Origin: CBDFGN01 sp965247065 | GTDB taxonomy: Bacteria > Bacteroidota > Bacteroidia > Cytophagales > Cyclobacteriaceae | Assembly (NCBI GenBank): GCA_965247065.1 | Contig: CBDFGN010000006.1 | Coordinates: 2,914,001-2,978,000, forward strand | Direction of reading: 5' to 3' | Length of the DNA: 64,000 nt | Shown: positions 8,721-18,549 of the stretch, piece after piece | How the letters are laid out: the number at the start of each line of letters is the position of its first letter | Numbering within the stretch: the stretch's first letter is position 1 | Program-made: the position numbers and the translations under genes | Notes under the pieces: model-generated | What the model saw: the letters and a program-made list of their open reading frames with translations, nothing else | Databases searched by the model: none | Told to the model about the DNA's origin: nothing

Positions 8721-10013
8721 TTAGGAGTTCATTAAGTCTTCAATTTCTTCAGCCTCAATGGGAATATTTCCCATAAGGTTATTCAGTCCGTTGTCGGAAA
8801 TTACCACGTTATCTTCGAGTCTTATGCCCAAACCTTCTTCCTTGATGTAGATTCCCGGTTCAACGGTAAAGACCATTCCTGGCCTCATTTTCTGATATAC
8901 GTTCCCTACATCGTGAACGTCTAATCCTAAATGATGAGACGTTCCATGCATAAAATACTTTCTGTAGGCCGGATTAGTGGGATCTTGCCGTGCAATATCG
9001 CTTTGATCCAATAGCCCCAACCCGACTAATTCTGACTCCATGATCTTTCCCACCTCCAGTTGGTAATCCGGAATTGCGTTGCCCGGCACCAGCATTTCTT
9101 CCGCCTCTCGCTTGACTCGCAACACCGCGGCATAAACAGCCTTTTGCCGATTAGAGAACCTTCCTCCAACGGGTATGCTTCGTGTCATATCCGCATTGTA
9201 ATTAGCGTACTCAGCACCGATATCCAAAAGAATAACATCCCCATCGTTACAAGTTTGACTGTTCGAAGTGTAGTGCAAGACGCAAGCATTGGATCCTGAT
9301 GCCACGATAGGTTGGTAAGCAAAACCGCGAGATCGATTTCTAAGGAATTCGTGCATGAATTCCGCTTCGATCTCAAACTCCATTACCCCCGGTTCCACGA
9401 AATTAAGGATGCGACGGAATCCGCGTTCAGTGATCTTGCATGCCTCCTGGATAATCTCGATTTCCCGTTGGGTTTTTACCGCCCTTAATTCGTGCATCAT
9501 CGGAGCCGATCTTTGATATTGATGCAAAGGATACTTTTCCGAACACCACTTGGCGAATCGAGCATCACGGGTCTCCACCTGAACCACGGCCCGGATATGT
9601 TCATTGGAATTTAAGTACACAATAGAGGCCTCACCAAGTAAGGTGTTAAGGATAGATTCAAACTCAGATAACCATCGGACAGTAAGTACTCCTGAAGTTT
9701 CGGATGCCTCCTTTTTGGTGTACTTGTGACCCTCCCAAATGGCAATATTATCGTCAGTTTCTTTCAAGAATAAAACTTCTCGCAATTTTTGATCGTAAAA
9801 ATCAGGGAAAATCACTAGAATGGATTCCTCCTGGTCAATGCCCGATAGATAAAAGAGATCATTGTTTTGCCGAAAGGGCATGATACCATCAGCATTTGTT
9901 GGCATGATATCATTGGAGTTGAAAATTGCGATTGAGCCAGGAGACATTTTTGATCTGAACTTCTCCCGGTTACCAGTAAAGAACTCCTTGCCAATGGGCA
10001 GGTATTTCATCAT
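8721..10013 (-). CDS. pepP: Xaa-Pro aminopeptidase (M24B, aminopeptidase P)
   Basis: This cytosolic metallopeptidase removes N-terminal residues that precede proline. The 430-residue sequence has an N-terminal creatinase-like domain and a C-terminal pita-bread domain. The five metal ligands fit DIGAEY and NADMTRS (two Asp), HGTSHHLGLDVHD (His), FTVEPGIY (Glu) and GIRLEDNVV (Glu). It is the first gene of the minus-strand operon with the CDGSH and Rid proteins, 3 bases upstream of the former. Confidence 0.93.
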   Translation of the reverse strand: MMKYLPIGKEFFTGNREKFRSKMSPGSIAIFNSNDIMPTNADGIMPFRQNNDLFYLSGIDQEESILVIFPDFYDQKLREVLFLKETDDNIAIWEGHKYTKKEASETSGVLTVRWLSEFESILNTLLGEASIVYLNSNEHIRAVVQVETRDARFAKWCSEKYPLHQYQRSAPMMHELRAVKTQREIEIIQEACKITERGFRRILNFVEPGVMEFEIEAEFMHEFLRNRSRGFAYQPIVASGSNACVLHYTSNSQTCNDGDVILLDIGAEYANYNADMTRSIPVGGRFSNRQKAVYAAVLRVKREAEEMLVPGNAIPDYQLEVGKIMESELVGLGLLDQSDIARQDPTNPAYRKYFMHGTSHHLGLDVHDVGNVYQKMRPGMVFTVEPGIYIKEEGLGIRLEDNVVISDNGLNNLMGNIPIEAEEIEDLMNS

Positions 10014-10051
10014 ATTTATAACTTAGCTTTGGTAAAATCGCCGTTTGCGCA

Positions 10052-11622
10052 GTGCAACATTGGCTCAGTAATATACTAATTCTGGTAGTTTTTCATGTCG
10101 CCCAGGGACAGAGTTTGCCCTCCAACGAGGCCGCTCAGGATCGGTCTGCGGGTGTTGAAAAGTACTGGATCCTTTTCGTTGACAAAGCGGGCCAACCATG
10201 GACAGAAGACGTGGTTTCTCTAAAGACTCAAAATGCTAGAACTATCAGGAAAATAGAGGTGGTTCAGCCGACAGACGTACCGGTCCCGGAAAGTTATGTC
10301 GATAGCCTGAAGTACTGGGGCATCACCCCGGATGTGAGGTCAAAATGGCTAAATGGGATTTCCTGTTACCTCAGCCCCAATCAGCTTTCACGAATTGGCC
10401 ATTTGGGTTTCATAAAATCAATTGACCCCATTGAGGTTAACGGGTTGGTAGTTTCGTCAGCAGAATCCGATAGTTGGGACTGGTCTTACGCTGCGGAACA
10501 AATTAATAGGGTCAGGCTTGGCCAGGAACAACTGGACGGCAAGGGCGTTGTAATTGGCATCATCGATGGCGGATTTCTAACTGCCGATGCCAATCCCAGC
10601 CTTCATCGGATCTTCAAAGCCCAGAAGATCCTGGGTTATCGGGATTATGTAACACCTGCAAGCGCTCCGTTTGCGGGGTTTCAGACACTTGATGATGGTC
10701 ATGGCACCGAGGTGTGGCAGCTAATTGCGGGAGTTAACCACGATAAGCATATTAAATACGGCTTGGCCCCGGAAGCAAGCTTTTATTTGGCTCGTACCGA
10801 TCACGGAAAGGATGAGACCAGGACTGAAGAGGACTATTGGATCGCTGCAATGGAGTGGATGGACAGCGCGGGCGTGAGCTTGATAAACACTTCCCTAGGA
10901 TACAACAAGGGCTTTAACGACCCACAAGAGAACTATACTCCCGAGCAGATGGATGGAAAATCCAGTACCATTTCGAGGGCCGCTCAGGTCGCGACCGACG
11001 AAAAAGGGATGCTCATTATTGTCTCGGCAGGGAATGATGGTAATGACAAGTCATGGAGAATCCTCTCAGCACCAGCGGATGCCGAGGGCGTGCTGTCAGT
11101 AGGTACCACAAGACTCAAAAATGCGAGCAAAATGGGATATAGTTCCATCGGTCCCGAATTTCTACCGTATCTGAAGCCTAATGTATCCGTTTACAGTTCC
11201 AGGGGTACTTCCTTTTCGGCCCCAATAGTTACCGGGCTCGCGGCCTGTATTATCCAATTTGATTCATCCCTGAGCAACCGCGAAATAAAGGAATAATCGA
11301 GAAGTCTGGCAATCTCTATCCATACGGAAACAATTATGTGGGTTACGGAGTCCCGGACTGTGATCGCGTGCTTCAACTCCTGGAGAATCCGGATGCTGAA
11401 TTCGACCGAGCGACCAAAGTAATCCGCAAGGGCAATAGGTTCGCTATCAAAGACCATGGAATTGAGGAATTGACCGTATTTCATAAAAGTAATGAAATGC
11501 TCGTCATGTCCCAGCAGGTGCTGGAAACCAAGAATCGCAAGTTCCATATTCTAAAACCCGAAAAGGCAATTCGATCTACCTTGGTATTCCCTAACCGGGT
11601 GCTTGAAATAATCTGGCGATAG
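10052..11622 (+). pseudogene. subtilase (S8) secreted protease, frameshifted
   Basis: An exported subtilisin-like protease starts with GTG at 10052 and a signal peptide ending near AQGQ. The catalytic triad is intact: D172 (GIIDGGF), H217 (DGHGTE) and S387 (RGTSFSAP), with N328 in the oxyanion hole. At about 11290 the frame hits TAA after EIKE. One added base near 11291 would restore IEKSGNLYPYGNNYVGYGVP and a further 100 residues up to 11622, the usual end of the subtilase domain plus a C-terminal extension. The truncated product would lose the last helix of the fold. This is either real decay or a one-base sequencing error. Confidence 0.8.
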
Positions 11623-11706
11623 TATTGTTGCGGCTCCTGTCCAAATCCTTTGGGGGTGTTCGTCCTTAAGATAATTATCTTATTACAAATCGCTAATATT
11701 ACTACA

Positions 11707-12048
11707 ATGAAAGATTATTTGTATCTATTTAGAGGCGGCGATGCCCGCGAATCATCTCAATCACCGGAAGCCATGCAATCCCATATGGAGAAATGGATGG
11801 TTTGGATGAAGGGCCTTGGAGAGGCCGGAACTTTGGTCGGCGGACAGCCCCTTCAAAACGAAGGCAAAGTTGTAACAGAAGCAGCACAGGTTATTACCGA
11901 CGGACCTTTTGCTGAGGGTAAGGAAATAGTCGGGGGTTACCTCATTGTCAAGGCCGATGACTTGGAAGGGGCGGCAAAACTGTCATCGGAATGCCCGATT
12001 TTTGAATACGGCGGTTCGGTAGAGGTTCGAGAAATCGCTGCAATGTAA
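11707..12048 (+). CDS. YciI-family protein
   Basis: The ATG at 11707 is chosen because the frame upstream of it is unlike the family. The 113-residue product MKDYLYLFRGG... carries the DGPFAEGKEIVGGY motif typical of the YCII/DGPF branch of dimeric alpha-beta barrel proteins. These proteins are small and cytosolic, often found with ECF sigma factors; their reaction is mostly unknown. No sigma factor lies nearby. It has its own strong terminator directly downstream. Confidence 0.85.
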   Translation: MKDYLYLFRGGDARESSQSPEAMQSHMEKWMVWMKGLGEAGTLVGGQPLQNEGKVVTEAAQVITDGPFAEGKEIVGGYLIVKADDLEGAAKLSSECPIFEYGGSVEVREIAAM

Positions 12049-12057
12049 TGTAAGGTC

Positions 12058-12084
12058 GGGTGTGGCTATCCACACCCTCCTTTT
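12058..12084 (+). terminator. intrinsic terminator after the YciI gene
   Basis: A perfect 8-bp stem, GGGTGTGG (12058-12065) with CCACACCC (12070-12077), has a 4-base loop and is followed by TCCTTTT. Confidence 0.7.
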
Positions 12085-12667
12085 CAAACCATTCTATCCG
12101 GGCATCGGCGCCCGAGTGGCGCATTATCGCCCACCTGCTTTCAACGTAATCATGCGATGCTAACCCAAAGGATAATTATTGCTCTTCGAGTCGATTAATC
12201 AATCCTCAATACTATCGGCAGGACGAGTGTTCATCACCCTGCCGCCCTTGTTCGATGCTTCTGCGGAATGGATCTCACTGCGGCAAATGATCGCTCCGAG
12301 TCTAAGATAATTCCATTTGGGCACTCGTGAAGGGCTCTGTCGGTCAATTTCAAGAACCAAGCCCGAGTAAATCCCGCCTTACGACGGTTTTCGAGGGAGG
12401 AGAAGTGCAAGATCTCTTGGGACTCACTTTAGCAAGCATTTCCCGCCTCATGTCCAGAATCAATCTAAGTTCGCGCCTGCAAAGGCCTCTGGTTTTGGGT
12501 AAACAATCAACGACATAGCGCTTAGCTTTTATCAAAAATTGGCCTTCCGGAGCGGGGCCTGGAAGATTTTTAATTTGCCTTGAATATATTGTATCTTTGA
12601 GCGCCCAAAATCCAGCGGGCCGATCATTTCCTCTTCATGTGGGTTACTAACAAAGTCATCAAGATTT
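12085..12667 (+). other. gene-poor stretch of about 580 bases
   Basis: No convincing gene was found. Short open frames on both strands (about 60 codons) have low-quality sequence and no recognised motif. An inverted repeat CGGCAGG/CCTGCCG lies at 12216-12222 and 12238-12244 and could form a hairpin. The right end holds the likely queA promoter. Confidence 0.5.
12592..12599 (+). promoter_or_regulatory. probable -7 element of the queA promoter
   Basis: TATCTTTG matches the TAnnTTTG consensus exactly, 68 bases before the queA ATG. A T-rich run 20 bases upstream (TTTT, 12568-12571) could be a weak -33 box. Confidence 0.5.
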
Positions 12668-13714
12668 ATGAAGCTTTCTGAATTCAAATTTGAATTACCC
12701 CAGAACCGCATTGCTCTGTATCCGGCTGAAAATCGTGATGAATCCCGGCTCATGATCATGCATAGGCAAGATGGAAACATTGAACACAAGACTTTCAAGG
12801 ATGTCCTGGAGTACTTCGATGAAGGAGATGTCTTTGTTTTGAACGACACCAAGGTATTCCCTGCTCGTTTATATGGAAACAAGGAAAAAACCGGCGCCAA
12901 GATTGAGGTTTTTTTACTAAGGGAGCTAAATCGGGAAATGCATTTGTGGGACGTCTTGGTGGACCCAGCCCGCAAGATACGAGTTGGCAATAAGCTCTAC
13001 TTCGGAGACGGTGATCTGGTTGCAGAGGTAATTGACAATACTACATCGCGAGGAAGAACCATCCGGTTTCTATATGATGGGGAGGACGACACCTTCTACA
13101 AAACCATTGACACCCTTGGAGAGACGCCCTTGCCCAAATACATCGGCAGACCCACCGAACCAGAAGACCGCGAGCGGTTTCAGACTATATATGCTTCCCG
13201 AACCGGGGCAGTCGCCGCTCCCGTAGCAGGTCTGCACTTCACCAAACAATTGATGAAGCGATTGGAAATCAAGGGGGTGGAAATAACCCCCATAACACTT
13301 CACATTGGGCTTGGAACCTTCAGGCCGGTTGATGTAGAAGACCTGACCAAGCATAAAATGGACTCCGAGAATTTCGCAGTGCCCGAAGAGACCGTTGAAC
13401 AAGTTAATATAGCTCTTGAAGAGAAAAGGCGGATCTGTGCAGTAGGTACAACCTCAATGCGAGCCTTAGAATCCTCGGTCTCAGCTAATGGCAAACTTAA
13501 GGCCAATGAGGGTTGGACCGACAAGTTCATATTCCCGCCCTATGAGTTTAAAATATGTAATGCCCTAATTACGAACTTTCATATGCCCGAGTCCACGCTC
13601 TTGATGATGGCATGCGCTTTTGGGGGATACGACTTAGTCCGTCATGCGTATGAAGTTGCAATTAAGGAAAAGTATAAATTCTTCAGTTATGGCGACGCTA
13701 TGCTTATTTTATAG
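12668..13714 (+). CDS. queA: tRNA preQ1(34) S-adenosylmethionine ribosyltransferase-isomerase
   Basis: QueA transfers the ribosyl part of SAM to preQ1 in tRNA, giving epoxyqueuosine. The 348-residue sequence shows the conserved start MKLSEFKFELPQNRIA, FVLNDTKVFPARLYG, the GAVAAPVAGLHFT motif, LHIGLGTFRPV and the C-terminal TNFHMPESTLLMM. The ispD gene follows after a 38-base gap on the same strand. The start ATG fits the family N-terminus exactly. Confidence 0.97.
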   Translation: MKLSEFKFELPQNRIALYPAENRDESRLMIMHRQDGNIEHKTFKDVLEYFDEGDVFVLNDTKVFPARLYGNKEKTGAKIEVFLLRELNREMHLWDVLVDPARKIRVGNKLYFGDGDLVAEVIDNTTSRGRTIRFLYDGEDDTFYKTIDTLGETPLPKYIGRPTEPEDRERFQTIYASRTGAVAAPVAGLHFTKQLMKRLEIKGVEITPITLHIGLGTFRPVDVEDLTKHKMDSENFAVPEETVEQVNIALEEKRRICAVGTTSMRALESSVSANGKLKANEGWTDKFIFPPYEFKICNALITNFHMPESTLLMMACAFGGYDLVRHAYEVAIKEKYKFFSYGDAMLIL

Positions 13715-13752
13715 CCGGCGAGGGTTGCCTGAGTTCAGATCGTAGGTCCCAA

Positions 13753-14436
13753 ATGGTCCAACCCGAATATGCCATTGTGGTTGCTGGGGGAATTGGTAAG
13801 CGAATGAAAAGCTCTCGGCCAAAGCAATTTCTAGAGTTGGGAGGATTACCCATGATCATGCACACCCTGAATTGCTTTTTCAGCTATTCAAGGAGCGTGC
13901 AACTGACCTTGGTGTTGCCTGAGGAGGAAATCACCCTGTGGCCAGAGTTATGTGATACCTATCAGTTTGAGCTCACGGTTCGAATTGTTGTCGGAGGCCC
14001 TACCCGTTTCGAATCGGTAAAAAGCGGCCTCCGAACTATTGGAGATGACGGACTGGTCGCCGTCCATGATGGAGTTCGGCCGTTTGTCTCCCCGGAAATA
14101 ATCGATGCCTCCTACCGAAGTGCCGCTAAATACGGATCTGGTGTAGTCGCCGTTAGTCTAACGGATTCAATCCGTAAAGTGGACGAGATAAAAAGCCTAT
14201 CAGTCTCCCGAGATCACTATCGGTTGGTTCAGACCCCCCAGACGTTTCAAACCGGTCTAATTAAGGAGGCCTATGATATGGCTCCTGGCACCCAATTCAC
14301 CGACGACGCTAGCGTGTTCGAAAAAGCGGGAAATGTAGTTGCCCTGGTTGAAGGGAGTTATGAGAATTTCAAAGTAACAAATCAAACGGATTTGCTTAGA
14401 GCCCGATCTTTTGTTGCATTCCGGCAGTCCCTTTGA
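13753..14436 (+). CDS. ispD: 2-C-methyl-D-erythritol 4-phosphate cytidylyltransferase
   Basis: IspD makes CDP-methylerythritol in the MEP isoprenoid pathway. The nucleotide-binding loop VAGGIGKRMKSSRPKQFL, the VHDGVRPFV segment with the metal-binding Asp, and LVQTPQTF are all present, and 227 residues is the normal length. It probably shares a transcript with queA. No ispF is fused or adjacent. Confidence 0.95.
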   Translation: MVQPEYAIVVAGGIGKRMKSSRPKQFLELGGLPMIMHTLNCFFSYSRSVQLTLVLPEEEITLWPELCDTYQFELTVRIVVGGPTRFESVKSGLRTIGDDGLVAVHDGVRPFVSPEIIDASYRSAAKYGSGVVAVSLTDSIRKVDEIKSLSVSRDHYRLVQTPQTFQTGLIKEAYDMAPGTQFTDDASVFEKAGNVVALVEGSYENFKVTNQTDLLRARSFVAFRQSL

Positions 14437-14459
14437 ACCGGTCTGCTACCGTTCCTATC

Positions 14460-14681
14460 CTAATACTCGTCTTCGTTAAAAAAGAAATCCTCTTTGGTTG
14501 GATAATCAGGCCAAATTTCTTCAATACTTTCATAAGGTTGGCCGTCATCTTCCAATTCCTGAAGGTTTTCAACAACCTCCAAAGGCGCTCCTGACCGAAT
14601 TGAAAAATCGATTAACTCATCCTTTGTAGCTGGCCATGGGGCGTCTTCGAGGTAGGAAGCAAGTTCTAATGTCCAGTACAT
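14460..14681 (-). CDS. DUF2795 small acidic protein
   Basis: The 73-residue protein starts MYWTLELASYLEDAPWPATK and ends with the acidic KEDFFFNEDEY. This sequence is strongly conserved throughout Bacteroidota as a DUF2795-type protein of unknown function. The high conservation argues for a core cellular role, but none can be stated. It converges on ispD with a 23-base gap. Confidence 0.9.
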   Translation of the reverse strand: MYWTLELASYLEDAPWPATKDELIDFSIRSGAPLEVVENLQELEDDGQPYESIEEIWPDYPTKEDFFFNEDEY

Positions 14682-14831
14682 TTTCTTCTCCTTAAATCCA
14701 GATCCGAATTTCGTGCAAAAGTAGAATTAAATTCCACATTTCAAATAGGCTGTGGGTATTCTTTTCTACAGTAATTCCGGGCCATCCTATTTACGAACCG
14801 TCGTGCCAAATAGTTTGATTTTTGGGAACAA

Positions 14832-14858
14832 AAAAAGCCCGGCATTGCCGGGCTTTTT
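14832..14858 (-). terminator. intrinsic terminator of the DUF4136 lipoprotein gene
   Basis: GCCCGGC (14837-14843) and GCCGGGC (14847-14853) form a perfect 7-bp stem with a 3-base loop. On the minus strand it is followed by a run of seven T, just past the stop of the lipoprotein gene. Confidence 0.85.
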
Positions 14859-14877
14859 AATCACGTGTTAGCGTCGA

Positions 14878-15531
14878 TCAATTGTTGCGATCAAATTGCG
14901 CAAAACCATCGGCTAATATCTGATATTCGTCCAGAATGGAGTTGACGGCGTTCCGGATCGATTTTTCATTATTATAGTACTTGTTACCAAAAAGCCCAGA
15001 AGCGTAGCCCTGCCAGACCGACTTTTCTCCCTCTTTATCGAAGAACGCAATCAATAAAGTGCCCTCCCGTAAGTCACACTTGATGGGATCATAGTCCTCA
15101 GCTTCCAAAAGTTTTCTCTCTTCATCGGTAAGTTCTTCATCAACCAGCGCATCAAGTTCTTCTTCCTCTTCCTCTTTAGGTTCATAAGATATTGGCACCC
15201 TGTTGCCTTCTGCCTGAGTCCAATTCGCAAGATCTGGCTGCAGATAGGCATTCATATAAAAGTCCTCAAAAAAGACTTTATATAATACCAGCAGGTTTGG
15301 TTCTTCTTCCTTCTGTCGGTAACCCTGGGATTTTAATCTAAGCTGAATCGCCTGTTGAATTAGCCCGTTGTAAAAGTCAGTTTTGCCGTCCGCTTGAACA
15401 AAGTTGTAAGAATTGTATTTGGGGAAGTTGCCATCATAACTATAGTCGTAATCCACCACAAACTCATTTAGGGTGTAACAACCTGTCATAAAAAATAAAA
15501 CCAGAATAGAACTTACACTTATCTTTTTCAT
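14878..15531 (-). CDS. DUF4136-type lipoprotein
   Basis: The N-terminus MKKISVSSILVLFFMTGCYT is a lipoprotein signal with Cys18 after a TG lipobox, so the protein is probably anchored in a membrane. The rest fits the DUF4136 pattern: DYDYSYDGNFPKYNSYNFV near the start, an LRLKSQGY segment and a C-terminal NAVNSILDEY helix. An acidic low-complexity insert (EEEEEELDALVDEELTDEE) lies at about 120-140. The role of the family is unknown. Confidence 0.8.
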   Translation of the reverse strand: MKKISVSSILVLFFMTGCYTLNEFVVDYDYSYDGNFPKYNSYNFVQADGKTDFYNGLIQQAIQLRLKSQGYRQKEEEPNLLVLYKVFFEDFYMNAYLQPDLANWTQAEGNRVPISYEPKEEEEEELDALVDEELTDEERKLLEAEDYDPIKCDLREGTLLIAFFDKEGEKSVWQGYASGLFGNKYYNNEKSIRNAVNSILDEYQILADGFAQFDRNN

Positions 15532-15677
15532 CGCAAAGCAGTTGTTTGGGACTGTTTTCCAAATATCGGACTTAATCCAACAAAATATGCAAAATGATCA
15601 TGAAATTCAAATGAACTATTAGTAATGATTACCAGTCAATCGGTATTAATCCAAGTTTTGTCTGGCCAATCGTAGGA

Positions 15678-16541
15678 TCAAAAGTCCGGTTGACCGGCCT
15701 CAATCCAGGAACTAAGCCAAAAATCGGCGACCATTTTGATTGAACTCTTCAGACGGAGCTCCACCTGGCCGTTCAATACGCTGTTATATTGAGAACAAAA
15801 ATCTTTAGAAAATGTTTTTATGAATGCCTTATTTCGCTGCTCATAAGAGAACTTCTTTTCAGATCCGAATTGTTTTGTGAGTTCCCTTTCTAAATATAGA
15901 ACCGTTTCGACCCCATCATGGGATGCCCACATGGTCTCCCAAACCCTGGCCAACGGAGCCCCGACATACTCAGCAGCACCTATTAGTAAATCATATTTTT
16001 CAAAGTAAAGTTCAGGTAACCTGGATTCCCATAGCCCATGGATTCCCTTTTGTCCGGTAAGCTGTCCGTTGTAGTTTTCTGTAGTGTGCAGAGGAACATT
16101 GCAATCGGCAATATAGTGAGACAGTTCAGCGGAGTACCGGATTATTTTCTTAGCATCTCCAATCCTCATGGCCCCGGTCAGTCGGTTTTGTGTGATCAGT
16201 ATCTGCCATGGAACAATTCCATAGGCCATCAAAGAATCCCGCGAAAACACCCCTATTGCTTCTCGATAAGTCATCGGTTGTTCTCGCAGTATTCTGCCAG
16301 CATACTTCTCTATATCTATGTAATGTCGTGGTCCTTCGTCCGAAATCACGTATCGTCGTTTATCGGGATTAACAGACTGACGGGTTATGGACTCCTGATG
16401 GGTCTTGTAGAACTTCCCAAGCTCCGGTGGTAGAAGGAACATGGCATACATCGTGATTTTCTTGTGAGCAAAAAAACCCCAGGCATTTCCCTCCGGTAAA
16501 TCCACCGCGCATAGTATTCCTATCATAAGAAGTTTCTTCAC
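15678..16541 (-). CDS. exported zinc-dependent phospholipase C / P1 nuclease-like protein
   Basis: The 287-residue product has a signal peptide (about 1-20) whose cleavage would expose a tryptophan (AWGFFAHKKI). A free N-terminal Trp is a zinc ligand in the phospholipase C/P1 nuclease fold. Further ligand-like segments are RHYIDIEKY, LSHYIADCNVPLHTTENY (His and Asp) and GIHGLWESRLPE. It may hydrolyse phosphodiesters outside the cytoplasm, but whether lipid or nucleic acid is the substrate cannot be read. No operon partner is visible. Confidence 0.75.
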   Translation of the reverse strand: MKKLLMIGILCAVDLPEGNAWGFFAHKKITMYAMFLLPPELGKFYKTHQESITRQSVNPDKRRYVISDEGPRHYIDIEKYAGRILREQPMTYREAIGVFSRDSLMAYGIVPWQILITQNRLTGAMRIGDAKKIIRYSAELSHYIADCNVPLHTTENYNGQLTGQKGIHGLWESRLPELYFEKYDLLIGAAEYVGAPLARVWETMWASHDGVETVLYLERELTKQFGSEKKFSYEQRNKAFIKTFSKDFCSQYNSVLNGQVELRLKSSIKMVADFWLSSWIEAGQPDF

Positions 16542-16929
16542 CTGGATGCACTTTATTAATTGATGTGTTTGAAGCCAAAAGTGTTACCCGTCCTGCAATA
16601 GACATGCAGTATCAGACTGTGGTGATTCTGTATTCAAAATGGACCCTAAACCTCAATTTGGTCCGTTAGAACGCTTGTTCAATTCTTTGTTCCCAATTCT
16701 TCATGAGACACAATAGAAATCTAGTTTTCGAGATTCACCCAGATCCTTGGATGAAACCCCGCCTGTACGCGACCCAAAAAAAGTAAAGAACCAGAAATAC
16801 TTCCATCCATTGCCAAGCGATCCCGGAGGTTCAGGCCAACCGGGATATAATCGTTGATTCAACTTGAAAGGGCAGAGCTTAAGAGCCACCCAAGTTCACC
16901 GGTTTAACCGGCGGTGAATCGCCGATCCC
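16542..16929. other. non-coding stretch before rpsT
   Basis: About 390 bases lack a supported gene. One inverted repeat stands out: TTCACCG (16895-16901) and CGGTGAA (16912-16918), a possible hairpin directly upstream of the rpsT promoter. It could be an upstream terminator without a T-run or an operator. Confidence 0.4.
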
Positions 16930-16960
16930 TTGGTTGCAACGCAAAAAGCTGCTACATTTG
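16930..16960 (+). promoter_or_regulatory. Bacteroidota-type promoter of rpsT
   Basis: TTG at 16930-16932 and TACATTTG at 16953-16960 are separated by 20 bases, matching the TTTG-N20-TAnnTTTG consensus except for the first T. Transcription would begin near 16967, about 20 bases before the ATG. Confidence 0.7.
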
Positions 16961-16986
16961 CAGACCAAAAATTAAGATTCATTAAT

Positions 16987-17238
16987 ATGGCGAATCATAA
17001 ATCGGCGCTAAAGAACATACGAAGCAGTCAAAGCAAAAGGTTGAGGAACAGGTATCAGCACAAGACTACCCGGACGTTTATGAAAAAAGTAGCTGAGGCC
17101 AAAGACAAGAAGGAAGGTGAAGAACTACTAAAGAAAGTTTCGGCGTTGCTGGATAAGCTGGCCAAAAGAAAAATTATTCACAAGAATAAAGCTGCTAATC
17201 AAAAATCGAGGCTGGCTAGACTGGTTAACGCCATGTAA
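16987..17238 (+). CDS. rpsT: 30S ribosomal protein S20
   Basis: The 83-residue basic helical protein begins MANHKSALKNIRSSQSKRL and ends HKNKAANQKSRLARLVNAM, which is the complete S20 pattern. S20 binds the bottom of the 30S body. The ATG at 16987 is chosen because all S20 proteins begin with MANHKS. The gene stands alone with its own promoter and terminator. Confidence 0.97.
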   Translation: MANHKSALKNIRSSQSKRLRNRYQHKTTRTFMKKVAEAKDKKEGEELLKKVSALLDKLAKRKIIHKNKAANQKSRLARLVNAM

Positions 17239-17262
17239 AAGGAAATGCATGGCAGTTTCTGG

Positions 17263-17297
17263 GCCTCGTTCAATTAATGAATGAGGCTTTTTGTTTT
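17263..17297 (+). terminator. intrinsic terminator of rpsT
   Basis: GCCTCGTTCA (17263-17272) pairs with TGAATGAGGC (17278-17287), with one G-T, around a 5-base loop. The run TTTTTGTTTTT follows. Confidence 0.85.
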
Positions 17298-17334
17298 TCG
17301 CCGAGATTGGGTCCCACAAATTCCTTGGACACCC

Positions 17335-17365
17335 CGAGGCACTGAGCGCACACCGAGGCACTGAG
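17335..17365 (+). repeat. short direct repeat
   Basis: The 12-mer CGAGGCACTGAG occurs at 17335-17346 and again at 17354-17365, a period of 19 bases, in a non-coding stretch. Its meaning is unknown. Confidence 0.6.
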
Positions 17366-17487
17366 ATTCGGGATTTCGGCTTGCGGTCATATTGCACTAT
17401 GTTGCCTATCATAAAATAAATGATCCTGAGAATCTGCATCACAACATTATTGATTTCCTTATGTAAACAGATGGTTCACTTTCATTA

Positions 17488-17697
17488 TTGAACCATCAAT
17501 CAACTCATGGTGATCATCCAAGAAGTTTTGTTACTGATCCTTCAGGGAAGTACATTCTTGTTGCCAATCAAGTGACCGGAGAAATAGTCGTATTCAAAAG
17601 GAATTTAGAAACAGGGTTATTGAGCAAAACCGAAACAGAAATTAGAATTTTGCTACCCTCAAGCTTAGAAATTATAGAATACAATAGCTCCAAATAA
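17488..17697 (+). pseudogene. remnant of a 6-phosphogluconolactonase-like beta-propeller gene
   Basis: About 60 codons match the C-terminal blades of the lactonase family (PF10282 type): GDHPRSFVTDPSGKYILVANQ, then EIVVFKRNLETGLLSKT. The rest of the roughly 350-residue protein is absent upstream, and the sequence after ETEIRIL no longer follows the family, which normally reads PSPVC and continues. It is therefore a short decayed fragment. It lies just before the interrupted esterase, which marks the area as a decay-prone island. Confidence 0.7.
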
Positions 17698-18549
17698 GGG
17701 CTTAAGCAGATCTCCTTCAATGAAATCGAAAGTTGCAGTCAAGACATATTTTTAATTGATTTGGCAACGTAAATAATGGACAAAGACTTTTTTGCTAAAA
17801 GACACAAGAATGCTTGAAGGATACAGAAGACTGTTAATGGCTAGTTTTTTATTAACCCCAATGGCCACCGCTCAAGAATTTCAGACCCTTACTTACTTTA
17901 AAAATGACTCCATAAGTCTGGATCTGGACTTATTTATACCTGAGAATGAACCCTCCTTGAATACTCCATTATTGATTTATGTTCACGGTGGCGGCTTTGC
18001 AAATGGTACCCGCACTCGTGGTCACAACCTGGCCACATTTCTAATCGGACAGAATATTGCGTGTGCCTCTATTAGCTATACCCTTTACATGAAGGACAAG
18101 AGTTTCGGTTGCGATGGAATACTCACTGAAAAAATAAAAGCAATTCAAATAGCTGTTAGCCAACTTTGGCATGCAACCGCTTATCTAATTGAGCAAAGCG
18201 ACCAAATTCATATAAATCCATCTCAGATATTTTTGGCAGGAAGTAGTGCTGGAGCTGAAACCGTCTTGCATGCAGTATACTGGAACAGGAAGCAAATGCA
18301 ATTGTATGAACCAAAGTTGGTTCCAGAATTTAGATACGCTGGTGTAATAGTGGGTGCCGGTGCTATTATGGATCTTAACCTAATTACACAGGAAAACAAA
18401 ATACCTCTGATGGCCTTTCATGGTGATGCTGATCCTACCGTACCCTTTAGATTTACAAGATATGATTATTTCAATATTATTGCTATTACCCCTATGAGGG
18501 GGTCTGGGGGAGACTCATAACTTGTGGACAAGGTGGATAACTTTAAAAA

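Noticed and set aside
12327..12535. Open frames of about 60 codons on both strands after the YciI gene
   Set aside because: They overlap each other, show no motif, and lie between a terminator and the queA promoter.
16701..16889. Minus-strand 62-codon frame upstream of rpsT
   Set aside because: No motif, no neighbours in operon order, and the area carries regulatory-looking hairpins.
18512..18525. TAACTTGT near the IS110 left end as a bridge RNA promoter
   Set aside because: It matches the consensus poorly and a junction promoter would need the circular form; it cannot be decided from this sequence.
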